Positions 7,389 through 14,814 of a stretch of 26,815 bases of DNA are shown here, piece after piece. The stretch covers positions 1 through 26,815 of the forward strand of contig DVHQ01000153.1 of assembly GCA_018711955.1 (NCBI GenBank). The letters are read 5' to 3'. This DNA comes from Limiplasma merdipullorum. GTDB taxonomy: Bacteria > Bacillota > Clostridia > Christensenellales > Aristaeellaceae. Numbering within the stretch: the stretch's first letter is position 1; each line of letters opens with the position of its first letter. A model generated the notes under the pieces. It ran no database searches. It was not told the origin of the DNA and saw only the letters and a list, made by a program, of their open reading frames with translations. The translations under genes and the position numbers were made by a program.

Positions 7389-8902
7389 AAAAGGTCTATG
7401 TGATCAAGAACCGTTATGTCGACTCGGTCACGCTGATGGGCGTGGCGGTGGAGCTGACCGAACTGCCCGGCGTAACGGGGGCGGAAAGCGGCATGGGCAC
7501 GAGCCAGAACGTGGATTTGCTGACCGGGTTGGACTATCCCGTGCCCGCGGGCGTTACCAAGAACGACCTGATGATCGCCCTGGATGCGGAAGGACCGGAG
7601 GCGCTGGAAGCGGCCTTTGCAGCCGCGCAGGAGCGGCTGGCCTCCGGCGGCGGGCATAGCCGGCGCGTATACCGCAGCGTGGACGAGTTGCCTGTGGGCC
7701 GCTATGACGTTTTGCAGATTTCCTTGCCCGGCGAATATGCCGTCCAGGAAGCGCGCAGGGCCATTGACAGGGGAATGGACATCTTCATGTTCACGGCGGA
7801 CGTAACGCTGGAGCAGGAGCGTGCCCTCAAGGAATATGGCCGGGATCATGGCAGGCTGGTCATGGGGCCGGATGCGGGCGTGGGCCTGCTGGGCGGTGTG
7901 GCGCTGGCAGCGGGCAGCATCGTCAGGCCCGGACCGGTGGGCGTGATTGGTGCGTCCGGCTCCGGATCGCAGGAGGTCGCGTGCCTGATTGAGCAGATGG
8001 GCAGCGGTGTCACGTGCATTTTGGGCACGGGTGGCCGCGACCTGAAAAAGGAGGTGGGCGGCGTATCCATGAAGGCCGATATGAAGCGGCTGGAAAAGGA
8101 CGAGGATACGAAGCTCATCTGCCTGGTGTCCATGCTGGCGGACCGGGAAGTGATGGAGGAGGTGCTTCTGGAGGCGGATCAGCTGACCAAGCCGGTCGTA
8201 GCCGTGTTCCTGGGCGCGGACGAAACGCTTTATCAGGGCCACAGGGTAACAGGAACCTACAGCCTCCAAGAGGCTGCCAAGGCCTGCGTGCGCCTCGTGA
8301 CAGGGCACGAGCCCAGCATCGGCTGGACGGAAGAGGAGGCTGCGGCCATCGCCCGCGAAAAGGCGGCCTCGCTTTCCCGTGAGCAAAAGTATTTCCGCGG
8401 CCTCTATACGGGGGGCACCTTCGCGGAGGAAACACTGATGACGTTTCGCGCCGTCGCTCCGGAAATCGCGCTGCATACCAACCGGGATAACACAAAGTAT
8501 GCTGCGCGCCTCCAGACGCACAAGCGCAGCGAGGGTCACACCCTGCTGGATATGGGCGATTTGGATTTTACTGCCGAAGCGCCGCACACGGTGTTTGACC
8601 CCACCCAGCGGGTGGAGCGCCTGCGGCAGGAGCTGGCCGACCCGGAGGTGGCGCTCGTGGCGATGGACATCATTCTGGGGCCGGGCGTGGCGCCCGACCC
8701 TGCCTCCTGCTATGTTCCGCTGATGAGGTCGCGGCCCGATGTGATCTACGTCTGTGCCGTATGCGGCGGCGAAGGAGACCCGCAGGGCAAGGAAGACATT
8801 GCCAGGATGCTCAGAGAGGCTGGCGCGGTGGTAGCGGACAGCAACTATGAAAGCGCGCGCTTGTGCGCCATGATCTGCCGTCAATTGGGGAGGCGTGAAT
8901 AA
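7385..8902 (+). CDS. fdrA: FdrA-family protein (succinyl-CoA-synthetase-like; AllF homologue)
   Basis: FdrA (AllF) is related to the alpha chain of succinyl-CoA synthetase. In E. coli, with YlbE (AllG) and YlbF (AllH), it is reported to form oxamic transcarbamylase, which makes carbamoyl phosphate from oxalurate. The N-terminal signature is VDSVTLMGV...ESGMGTSQN. The CoA-ligase-like nucleotide fold reads GVIGASGSGSQEV (186-198), followed by ILGTGGRDLKKEVGG. A second domain carries VAMDIILGPGVAPDPA. Translation begins at a GTG that overlaps the flavoprotein stop by 4 nt. At 505 aa it is about 50 aa shorter than E. coli FdrA (about 555 aa, from memory). The missing C-terminal piece seems to be the next small gene. 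The bound substrate here may differ from oxalurate. Confidence 0.88.
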   Translation: MKKVYVIKNRYVDSVTLMGVAVELTELPGVTGAESGMGTSQNVDLLTGLDYPVPAGVTKNDLMIALDAEGPEALEAAFAAAQERLASGGGHSRRVYRSVDELPVGRYDVLQISLPGEYAVQEARRAIDRGMDIFMFTADVTLEQERALKEYGRDHGRLVMGPDAGVGLLGGVALAAGSIVRPGPVGVIGASGSGSQEVACLIEQMGSGVTCILGTGGRDLKKEVGGVSMKADMKRLEKDEDTKLICLVSMLADREVMEEVLLEADQLTKPVVAVFLGADETLYQGHRVTGTYSLQEAAKACVRLVTGHEPSIGWTEEEAAAIAREKAASLSREQKYFRGLYTGGTFAEETLMTFRAVAPEIALHTNRDNTKYAARLQTHKRSEGHTLLDMGDLDFTAEAPHTVFDPTQRVERLRQELADPEVALVAMDIILGPGVAPDPASCYVPLMRSRPDVIYVCAVCGGEGDPQGKEDIARMLREAGAVVADSNYESARLCAMICRQLGRRE

Positions 8903-9063
8903 TGGAAGGCATCTACAAGCAAAAGCCGAGAGTGGCCAACCTTGGCATCCTGCTGTTTTATAAGGCGCTGGAAGCGCAAAACTGCGATTGCACGCAAATC
9001 GAGTGGACCCCGCCCTATAAGCAGCCCGAGGAGATCGAGGAACTGCTGGACGAGTTTCTCTAA
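8902..9063 (+). CDS. 53-aa protein resembling the detached C-terminal domain of FdrA
   Basis: The ATG overlaps the FdrA stop by one base (TAATG) and lies 8 nt after an excellent GGGGAGG (8887-8893), so it is really translated. The protein starts MEGIYKQKPRVANLGILLFY, goes on with KALEAQNCDCTQIEWTPP, and ends in an acidic helix (EEIEELLDEFL). As I recall, full-length FdrA proteins end with a similar VINVGL..F...L..QG....VDWRPPA element. The sum 505 + 53 = 558 aa is close to the length of an undivided FdrA. It is in a different frame from fdrA, so it is a natural gene split or an old frameshift fixed by a new start. Being next to AllG, it may be a docking subunit of the complex (inference). Confidence 0.75.
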   Translation: MEGIYKQKPRVANLGILLFYKALEAQNCDCTQIEWTPPYKQPEEIEELLDEFL

Positions 9064-9110
9064 AGCGTCGCATACGGCCGGGAAGACAATGCCAAAGGAG
9101 GTAGTCGGAG

Positions 9111-10367
9111 ATGGACATCAGGGAAAGAATTGCGCAGGCCAACCAACAGGCCGTGGCGTGCATCATAGACAGCGATCCCTACTGGGTAGATATCCGTCCC
9201 GCAGGAGAGTGTGTGGAAGGGCTGGAGGATCATATGATCCTCCATTCCGGCCCGCCTGTGGATTATGATGACATGGTCATGCTGCACAAGCGCGGCATGG
9301 TGAGTGCCATGCTGTTTGAGGGATGGGCCAAGGACGAGAAGGAGGCCGTGGAGATCATCCGTTCCGGGGAAATCCGCATCGACTCCGCGCTCAACCACAA
9401 CACCGTCGGAGCAGGAACGGGCATCATTACCAAGTCCGTAGCAATGAACGTTATTGAGGACCGGCGCAACCACACCACGGCAGCCACCTTCCCGGCGGAA
9501 GGTCCCTTCCAGGGCGGCTTTTGCGGCTGGGGCCTCTACAGCCCCGAGATTGCCGAAAACCTGCGCTACATGCGCGAGGTTCTTTTCCCGCCTCTGCGTG
9601 AAATGCTGGCCAAGGAGGGCGGCATCGCCATCAAGCCCATCCTGGCCGAGAGCATGCAGATGGGCGATGAAAACCACACCCGCCAGACGGCGGCTGATTT
9701 GCTGTTTGACAAGCAGGTTCTGCCCAGGCTGTTCGAGATGGACCTGCCCAAGGAACAGATCATGCGCACGGTCAAATACATCGTGGAAACGCCCCGCTTT
9801 TTCCACTGCTATGGGCAGGGGGCTTCCCGGGCCGCGGCTATTGCGGCGGACGGCACGGAGTATTCCACCATGGTCACCGCACTGGCGGGCAACGGTGTGG
9901 AGTTCGGCATCAAGATCGCGTCGCTGCCCGGGCAGTGGTTCACCGCGCCCGCGCCCATGATGAAGGGCCGCTATACCTCCACCCAGTACACGGAAAAGGA
10001 TCAGCTCCCATGGCTGGGAGACAGCTGCGTGGTGGAAACGGCCGGCCTGGGCGGCTTTGCGGCGGCGGCCAGCCCCATCGTATGCAGCCTGCGCGGCATG
10101 AGCCTGCAGGACTGCATCGGGCAGACGCGCGAGATGGAGCGCATCTCCATCGCAAAGAATCCCAACTATCCCATCCCCAACCTGGACTTTGATCCGCTGC
10201 CTGTGGGCATCGATATCCGGCTGGTACTCAAAACGGGCGTATGCCCCGCCATTCACGGCGGCATGTTCAACCACGAGGGCGGGTTGATTGGCGCGGGCAT
10301 GGCGCGTGTACCCATGGAGTGTTTCCAGAAGGCCATGAAAGCCTTCGCAGCCAAATACAGGAATTAA
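9111..10367 (+). CDS. DUF1116 family protein (YlbE/AllG homologue)
   Basis: Homologue of E. coli YlbE (AllG), the partner of FdrA in oxamic transcarbamylase. The length of 418 aa matches YlbE almost exactly (419 aa, from memory). Recognisable family segments are DPYWVDIRPAGECVEGL near the N-terminus, HSGPPVDYDDM, SAMLFEGWAKDE, HNTVGAGTGIITKSVAM, and the C-terminal HGGMFNHEGGLIGAGMARVP. The start is set by AAAGGAGG (9094-9101), 9 nt before ATG 9111. No membrane segment or signal peptide is visible, so the protein is cytoplasmic. It follows the small FdrA-tail gene after 47 nt. It should work with FdrA and with the DUF2877 protein encoded 14 kb downstream. The active-site residues of the family are not known to me. 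Confidence 0.87.
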   Translation: MDIRERIAQANQQAVACIIDSDPYWVDIRPAGECVEGLEDHMILHSGPPVDYDDMVMLHKRGMVSAMLFEGWAKDEKEAVEIIRSGEIRIDSALNHNTVGAGTGIITKSVAMNVIEDRRNHTTAATFPAEGPFQGGFCGWGLYSPEIAENLRYMREVLFPPLREMLAKEGGIAIKPILAESMQMGDENHTRQTAADLLFDKQVLPRLFEMDLPKEQIMRTVKYIVETPRFFHCYGQGASRAAAIAADGTEYSTMVTALAGNGVEFGIKIASLPGQWFTAPAPMMKGRYTSTQYTEKDQLPWLGDSCVVETAGLGGFAAAASPIVCSLRGMSLQDCIGQTREMERISIAKNPNYPIPNLDFDPLPVGIDIRLVLKTGVCPAIHGGMFNHEGGLIGAGMARVPMECFQKAMKAFAAKYRN

Positions 10368-10378
10368 TCATCAAAACG

Positions 10379-10413
10379 CCGCAGCGCCGGATCATTTTGA
10401 AAAGGCGCTGTGG
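10379..10413 (+). other. intergenic hairpin between the DUF1116 gene and the kinase gene
   Basis: CCGCAGCGCC (10379-10388) pairs with GGCGCTGTGG (10404-10413) over 10 bp, with one G-U. It is followed by GTTTTCC, a weak U run. It may act as a partial terminator or as a processing or stability stem that sets the ratio of kinase to transferase. Confidence 0.5.
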
Positions 10414-10440
10414 GTTTTCCATTCCTAAAAGGAGGCGTGT

Positions 10441-11616
10441 GTGGTGCGCAAGATTCTGGTGCTCAACCTGGGCTCCACCAGCTTTAAATTCAAGCTTTAC
10501 AACATGGGCGGGGAAGAGACCCTTTTGGCCTCTGGCGGCGTGGAAAGCATAGGCACAGAGGGGGCTTACCGCATCCGGGCAAATGGCAGCGAGGAGAAAG
10601 AGCGCTGCCGGTGTCAAACGCACATCGACGCGCTGGAATGGTGCATGGCCGTACTCAGTCGCATGGGCGTCCCCGTGGACATGGCCTCACTGGATGCCGT
10701 CGGCTACAAGGCGGTGCATGGAGGCAGCATATCCGGGTCCCGGATGGTGGACGACACGCTGATGGCGGAGATGGAGCGCATGTGCGCGCTGGCTCCCGCG
10801 CACAATCCGGTCTACCTTGAAATGATGCGCCGCGTGCAGGAGCGCTACCCCGGACTGACGCAAATCGCCTGCTTTGAAACCGCCTTTCACGCCACGATAC
10901 CCTTGGAACGGGCCGTGTACGGCATTCCCTATGAGTGGGTGGAGCAGCTTGGCATGCGGCGCTACGGCTTTCATGGCTCCAGCCACAGCTACATCGCCTG
11001 GAAGATGGAGCGGGAAGCGCCGGAAGCCAGGCGCCTTGTGAGCGTGCATCTGGGCGGTTCCAGCTCATTGTGTGCCATTCGGGACGGCAGGAGCATAGCC
11101 ACCTCCATGGGAGCCACGCCGCAAAGCGGGCTGTTTCACAACAACCGCGTAGGTGATTTGGATGTCTTTTGCCTGCCGGTCATTATCCACCAGACGGGCG
11201 GTGTAGAGGCGGCCATGAAGGCGCTTTCCGGGCAAAGCGGTTTGCTGGGACTAAGCGGCGTCAGCAACGATATGCGCAAGGTGGAGGAGGCAGCGGCTAA
11301 GGGCAATGAACGTGCGCAACTGGCCATAGGTGCCTTTGCGGATGAGATCGTAGGCTATATTGGCATGTATACCGCTTATCTGGGCGGACTGGACGCCATT
11401 TGCTTCACCGGCGGCATCGGCCTCAACGACGCTTCGCTCAGGCAGCGCATAGCCGACAGGCTGAGCTTTGTGAACGCGAGGCTGGACCCCCGGTGCAACA
11501 GAAGCGGGTATGAGGGCCGTATCAGCACCCCGGATAGCGGTGTGGCGATATGGGCATTTGAAACCAACGAGGAGATTATGGTCGCGCGGGGCTGCATGCG
11601 CGTGCTGGGCGCATGA
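10441..11616 (+). CDS. acetate/propionate/butyrate-kinase-family carboxylate kinase with altered active site
   Basis: ASKHA-fold kinase of the AckA family, which interconverts an acyl phosphate plus ADP with a carboxylate plus ATP. Seen are VLNLGSTSFKF (7-17), HGGS (93-96), LAPAHNP with H121, FETAFH (145-150), YGFHGSSH with H178, R236 in HNNRVGD, GGIGLND and the C-terminal TNEE. Three positions differ from acetate kinases: GHR is GYK (K90), FDTAFH is FETAFH (E146), and HLGNG is HLGGS. Those residues surround the acyl phosphate, so the substrate is probably not acetate. Two tandem GTG codons (10441, 10444) follow AAAAGGAGG; the second has the better 8-nt spacing. It replaces the carbamate kinase expected next to FdrA/AllG and probably draws ATP from the acyl phosphate made by that complex (inference). 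Confidence 0.85.
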   Translation: MVRKILVLNLGSTSFKFKLYNMGGEETLLASGGVESIGTEGAYRIRANGSEEKERCRCQTHIDALEWCMAVLSRMGVPVDMASLDAVGYKAVHGGSISGSRMVDDTLMAEMERMCALAPAHNPVYLEMMRRVQERYPGLTQIACFETAFHATIPLERAVYGIPYEWVEQLGMRRYGFHGSSHSYIAWKMEREAPEARRLVSVHLGGSSSLCAIRDGRSIATSMGATPQSGLFHNNRVGDLDVFCLPVIIHQTGGVEAAMKALSGQSGLLGLSGVSNDMRKVEEAAAKGNERAQLAIGAFADEIVGYIGMYTAYLGGLDAICFTGGIGLNDASLRQRIADRLSFVNARLDPRCNRSGYEGRISTPDSGVAIWAFETNEEIMVARGCMRVLGA

Positions 11617-11675
11617 GAGGAAGGGAAGAGCCTCTTCCATGCGGCCGTAAAGCCTGCGCGGAAAGGAACGGCAAT

Positions 11676-12896
11676 ATGGACAAGATGATCGAAAAGCTGG
11701 AAACCTCCGTAGAAAACGGTGCGGAGGTCATTGTAGTGGGCGGCGGCATTGCCGGTGTCGCGGCAGCGGTGGCGGCTGCGCGCAGCGGTGCGGACGTCCT
11801 GCTGCTGGAAAAGGGCGCGCTGCTGGGTGGACTGGCTACCAACGGCCTCATCAACTGGTACGAGCCGCTTTGCGACGGGCACGGCGAACAGCTTATGACA
11901 GGCCTCGCAGAGGAACTGCTCAGGCTGTCCATCCGCTATGGAGACGACACGCTTCCCCGGATCTGGAAGGATGAGGCCCGCCCGGTGGATCGCAGCCTGA
12001 TCAGCCCTGAAAAGCAGCATCCCATAGGCGGCCGATATGCGACCTTTTTTTCACCCACGATTTTTCAACTGGCGCTGGATGAATTGCTGAAAAAGGAAGG
12101 CGTGCGCATCCGCCTGGATATTCTGGCCGCGCGTCCCGTCATGGAAGGAAGCCGCTGCACTGGCATCTGCTGTGAAAGCAAGTCGGGGCGTCAATACTTT
12201 CCCGCAAAGATCGTGGTGGACGCCAGCGGCGATTCGGACATGTTTTTCCGTGCGGGCGCCCCGTGCGCCGAGGGACAGAACTACTTCAGCTTCTTGGCCC
12301 ATGTAACGGATACTTCGGAAAAGAAAAAGGCGCTTCAACAGCGCCGCTGGATGTCCATCGGAGCCGATCTGCATGGTAGGGGGCAGCGGGAAGGCGAGCC
12401 CTTTACCCCCTGCCTGACAAACGAGCAGATAACGTCCTTCCTGCTGGATGGGCGCGCCGCGCTGCTGGAAAAGGTAAAGACGAAGGATCGGCGGCAGTTT
12501 GAGGTCACTTCTCTGCCCTCCATGCCTCAGGCCCGCAAAACACGGCGCATCAAGGGCGCCTGCACCCTCACGGAGGCGGACTGCAAGCGGCGCTGTGATA
12601 CGACCGTCGGCCTTGCGTGCGACTTTGAAAAGCCCGGCGATTGGTATGAGATTCCGTGGGGCTGCCTGTACAGCGAGGCCGTTGACAACCTGCTCGCAGC
12701 GGGACGGATGGTCTCTTCGGACGGCTGGGCCTGGGATGTGACGCGCGTGATTCCGGTATGTGCGCTTACGGGACAGGCAGCCGGGACGGCCGCAGCGCTG
12801 ATGGCGCGGGAGGACGTTGCAGCGGCGCGGCTCTCCATGGATGAGCTGCAGGCGGCTCTGCAGGCGCAGGGTGTGCGCCTGCACCATGACCCGTAA
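11676..12896 (+). CDS. FAD-dependent oxidoreductase (FAD_oxidored / PF12831-like)
   Basis: Second flavoprotein of the cluster. The N-terminal fold is VIVVGGGIAGVAAAVAAARS (about 18-37), followed by LLLEKGALLGGLATNG, typical of this family, which has GG-lATxG after the FAD fold. IVVDASGDSD and the QARKTRRIKGACTLTEAD segment are also family hallmarks. The C-terminal FAD contact is LLAAGRMVSSDGWAWDVTR. ATG 11676 is used because AAAGGA (11662-11667) lies 8 nt upstream; an in-frame ATG at 11613 overlapping the kinase stop lacks such a site. The 406-aa protein has no export signal. PF12831-type proteins are common in sugar and polysaccharide clusters, but their substrates are rarely known. It lacks obvious similarity to the first flavoprotein beyond FAD binding. 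Confidence 0.82.
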   Translation: MDKMIEKLETSVENGAEVIVVGGGIAGVAAAVAAARSGADVLLLEKGALLGGLATNGLINWYEPLCDGHGEQLMTGLAEELLRLSIRYGDDTLPRIWKDEARPVDRSLISPEKQHPIGGRYATFFSPTIFQLALDELLKKEGVRIRLDILAARPVMEGSRCTGICCESKSGRQYFPAKIVVDASGDSDMFFRAGAPCAEGQNYFSFLAHVTDTSEKKKALQQRRWMSIGADLHGRGQREGEPFTPCLTNEQITSFLLDGRAALLEKVKTKDRRQFEVTSLPSMPQARKTRRIKGACTLTEADCKRRCDTTVGLACDFEKPGDWYEIPWGCLYSEAVDNLLAAGRMVSSDGWAWDVTRVIPVCALTGQAAGTAAALMAREDVAAARLSMDELQAALQAQGVRLHHDP

Positions 12897-12968
12897 AGCG
12901 CTGCCGTCCTGCGCGCCGGTCCATAAAGGAAAAACAGACCGCTCTTGACAGAAAGGAACATGCTTTTT

Positions 12969-13823
12969 ATGAAGGACGTTATCATTCGCTCGGACAGGCT
13001 GACCGTGCATGCAAATGCGCTGGGTGCGGAGCTCAAGGGCGTTGAGATGGATGGGCTGGAATACCTCTGGCAGGGCGATGTGGACAGCTACGCGCGCACC
13101 TCTCCCACCTTGTTTCCCATTGTGGGGCGCTTCCTCAGCGATACCTATTATGTGGGCGACCGGCCTTATGGCATGCAGCTCAATGGGATCGTCATGGACC
13201 GCAATTTCCGGTGCGCAAGCTGTGCCTCAGACCGGGTGGTCTTTCAGCTGGAAGCAGATGAGCGTACGCGCCAATCCTATCCATTTGACTTTGCCCTGAC
13301 AGTCGGCTATGCTGTGCAGGGCGATACCCTTGCGGTGAGCTACAAGGTGGAGAACCGTGGCAGTATCCCCATGCCCTTCTGCCTGGGGTGCCATACCGCC
13401 TATAACTGGCCCCTCCTGCCCGGCGATGACCCGCAGGATTACAGCCTTCGCTTTGAAAAGGAGGAGGAGCTGGAATCTTTCAATCCCTTTGGCTGGCGGC
13501 AGCCCTTCGTGCAAGGGAGGGAACGCCCGCTCAGTCATGCACTGTTTACCAATTATACACGCAGCGTTACGGGCCTGCGCTCTACCTGGCTAGAGTTTGG
13601 CAGCCGCAAACATGGACGGCGCGTGCGCATCCGGCGCGGATCGTTTTCCTATCTTGCCATGTGGACGCCGCATGATCATGAAGCGCCGCTGCTTTGTCTG
13701 GAGCCGTGCACCGGCCTGCAGCCCGGTAACCATGGCTGCCTGCGGCTGGAAGACCGCGACGGCTGCATTACGCTCTCACCCGGAGAGGTGTGGGAAGGCA
13801 GTTTCTGGCTCTCCTTTTCCTGA
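12969..13823 (+). CDS. aldose 1-epimerase family protein (GalM/LacX-like)
   Basis: Beta-sandwich enzyme that interconverts anomers of aldoses or binds sugars. The family pattern is clear: LGAELKGVEMDGLEYLW near the N-terminus, then TLFPIVGR, GCHTAYNWP with the catalytic His (H142), and LLCLEPCTGLQPG with the catalytic Glu (E245). The usual QHGFAR motif reads LNGIVMDRNF, so the first substrate His is Asn (N72), which should weaken or change activity. ATG 12969 is favoured; AAAGGA lies 11 nt before it and only 2 nt before the alternative ATG 12960. No signal peptide. The gene follows the flavoprotein by 72 nt. A role in preparing the beta or alpha form of the imported sugar for oxidation is plausible. 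Confidence 0.82.
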   Translation: MKDVIIRSDRLTVHANALGAELKGVEMDGLEYLWQGDVDSYARTSPTLFPIVGRFLSDTYYVGDRPYGMQLNGIVMDRNFRCASCASDRVVFQLEADERTRQSYPFDFALTVGYAVQGDTLAVSYKVENRGSIPMPFCLGCHTAYNWPLLPGDDPQDYSLRFEKEEELESFNPFGWRQPFVQGRERPLSHALFTNYTRSVTGLRSTWLEFGSRKHGRRVRIRRGSFSYLAMWTPHDHEAPLLCLEPCTGLQPGNHGCLRLEDRDGCITLSPGEVWEGSFWLSFS

Positions 13824-14037
13824 GAAAGTGGGGCCGGGGTAACCGTCTTTTTCGGCGCGCCGGCTTTCTGCCAGAGGCAGGCCAGCAATCCGGTACCAAG
13901 GGACGCAGGAAAGCGAGGAGATGGTTTTCAGACTGCGGGCTGAAGCGAAAGCCCTTGAAAAGCAGGGGGAGGCGGCTTTGCGCAGCAGCAATGCCGCACA
14001 TGGCAATCCGCTGTGCCAGAAAAGGAGATGAAGTGCG

Positions 14038-14814
14038 ATGTACAGACTGATTGTGGTCGATGACGATGTGGACGCCGTCAACAACATCGCCAAGGACTTT
14101 CCATGGGAACAGTCCGGCTTTACGCTGGTGGGTTCCTTTCAGGATGGGGAAAGTGCGTTGGCGTGGCTGAAGACACATACGGTCGATCTGATCCTTTGCG
14201 ACATCAAAATGGCCCGCATGAACGGAATCGAGCTGGCGCGGCAGATGCAGCAGGCACACAGAAAGGAAAAACTTGTTTTCATCAGCGGCTTCAAAGACTT
14301 TGACTATGCGCAAAAGGCGCTGGAGTACGGCGTTTTTCGCTACTGCATCAAGCCGGTCACATTCCGGGAGATGCAAAAGACCATCGCCGCGATTCGCGAG
14401 ACGATTGAGCGCGAGCGCGGCGTTCATCTGCCTGCTGATAGCGCGCACTCCGGCGAGGCGAACAGCCACAGCATCGCCGATGTGAAGATTGACCGGATCC
14501 GCCGCTATGTGCAGGACCACTACGCCGGTGTGACGCTGCGGCAGCTCGCGGAGTTCATGCAGATGAACACCACCTACCTGTCGTACTATTTCAAGGAAAA
14601 GACGGGTCAGAAGCTGTTTGACTATATCACCGAAGTGCGGTTGAACGCCGGACTGGAAATTCTTAAGACAGACAGCTACCTGAATGTAGCGGAGGTGGCG
14701 CAAAAGGTGGGATATACGAACGCCATCAGCTTTTCGCGCAGCTTCAAAAAACAGTTCGGCGTCTCCCCTTCTCAGGTGCGGCGAAACTTTGACTCCACGG
14801 AGGAAAAAAAGTGA
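14038..14814 (+). CDS. two-component response regulator, YesN type (REC plus AraC HTH)
   Basis: Cytoplasmic response regulator. The REC domain (1-120) shows the acidic pair DDD (8-10), the phosphoacceptor D55 in LILCDIKM, and the conserved Lys in CIKPV. A linker leads to an AraC-type double HTH (about 155-255), with LRQLAEFMQMNTTYLSYYFKEKTGQ and VAEVAQKVGYTNAISFSRSFKKQFG. The length of 258 aa is short for YesN, which often has an additional middle segment. AGGAG (14023-14027) lies 10 nt before the ATG. It pairs with the overlapping YesM-type kinase. Such pairs usually sense an extracellular glycan or oligosaccharide and switch on the neighbouring ABC transporter and glycosidase, here the genes from 16737 on. 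The 214 nt upstream (13824-14037) hold no promoter or gene I can support. Confidence 0.93.
   Translation: MYRLIVVDDDVDAVNNIAKDFPWEQSGFTLVGSFQDGESALAWLKTHTVDLILCDIKMARMNGIELARQMQQAHRKEKLVFISGFKDFDYAQKALEYGVFRYCIKPVTFREMQKTIAAIRETIERERGVHLPADSAHSGEANSHSIADVKIDRIRRYVQDHYAGVTLRQLAEFMQMNTTYLSYYFKEKTGQKLFDYITEVRLNAGLEILKTDSYLNVAEVAQKVGYTNAISFSRSFKKQFGVSPSQVRRNFDSTEEKK

Noticed and set aside
8880..8910. Frameshift sequencing error joining FdrA and the small gene
   Set aside because: A perfect ribosome binding site and TAATG overlap favour a real separate gene, although an ancient frameshift cannot be excluded.
7358..9166. Long minus-strand open frame (602 codons) opposite fdrA
   Set aside because: It mirrors the G+C-rich third-position pattern of fdrA, has low-complexity His/Arg/Ala-rich content and no family motif, while the plus strand clearly encodes FdrA.
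9060..10274. Minus-strand open frame of 404 codons opposite the DUF1116 gene
   Set aside because: No ribosome binding site or domain; a codon-bias shadow.
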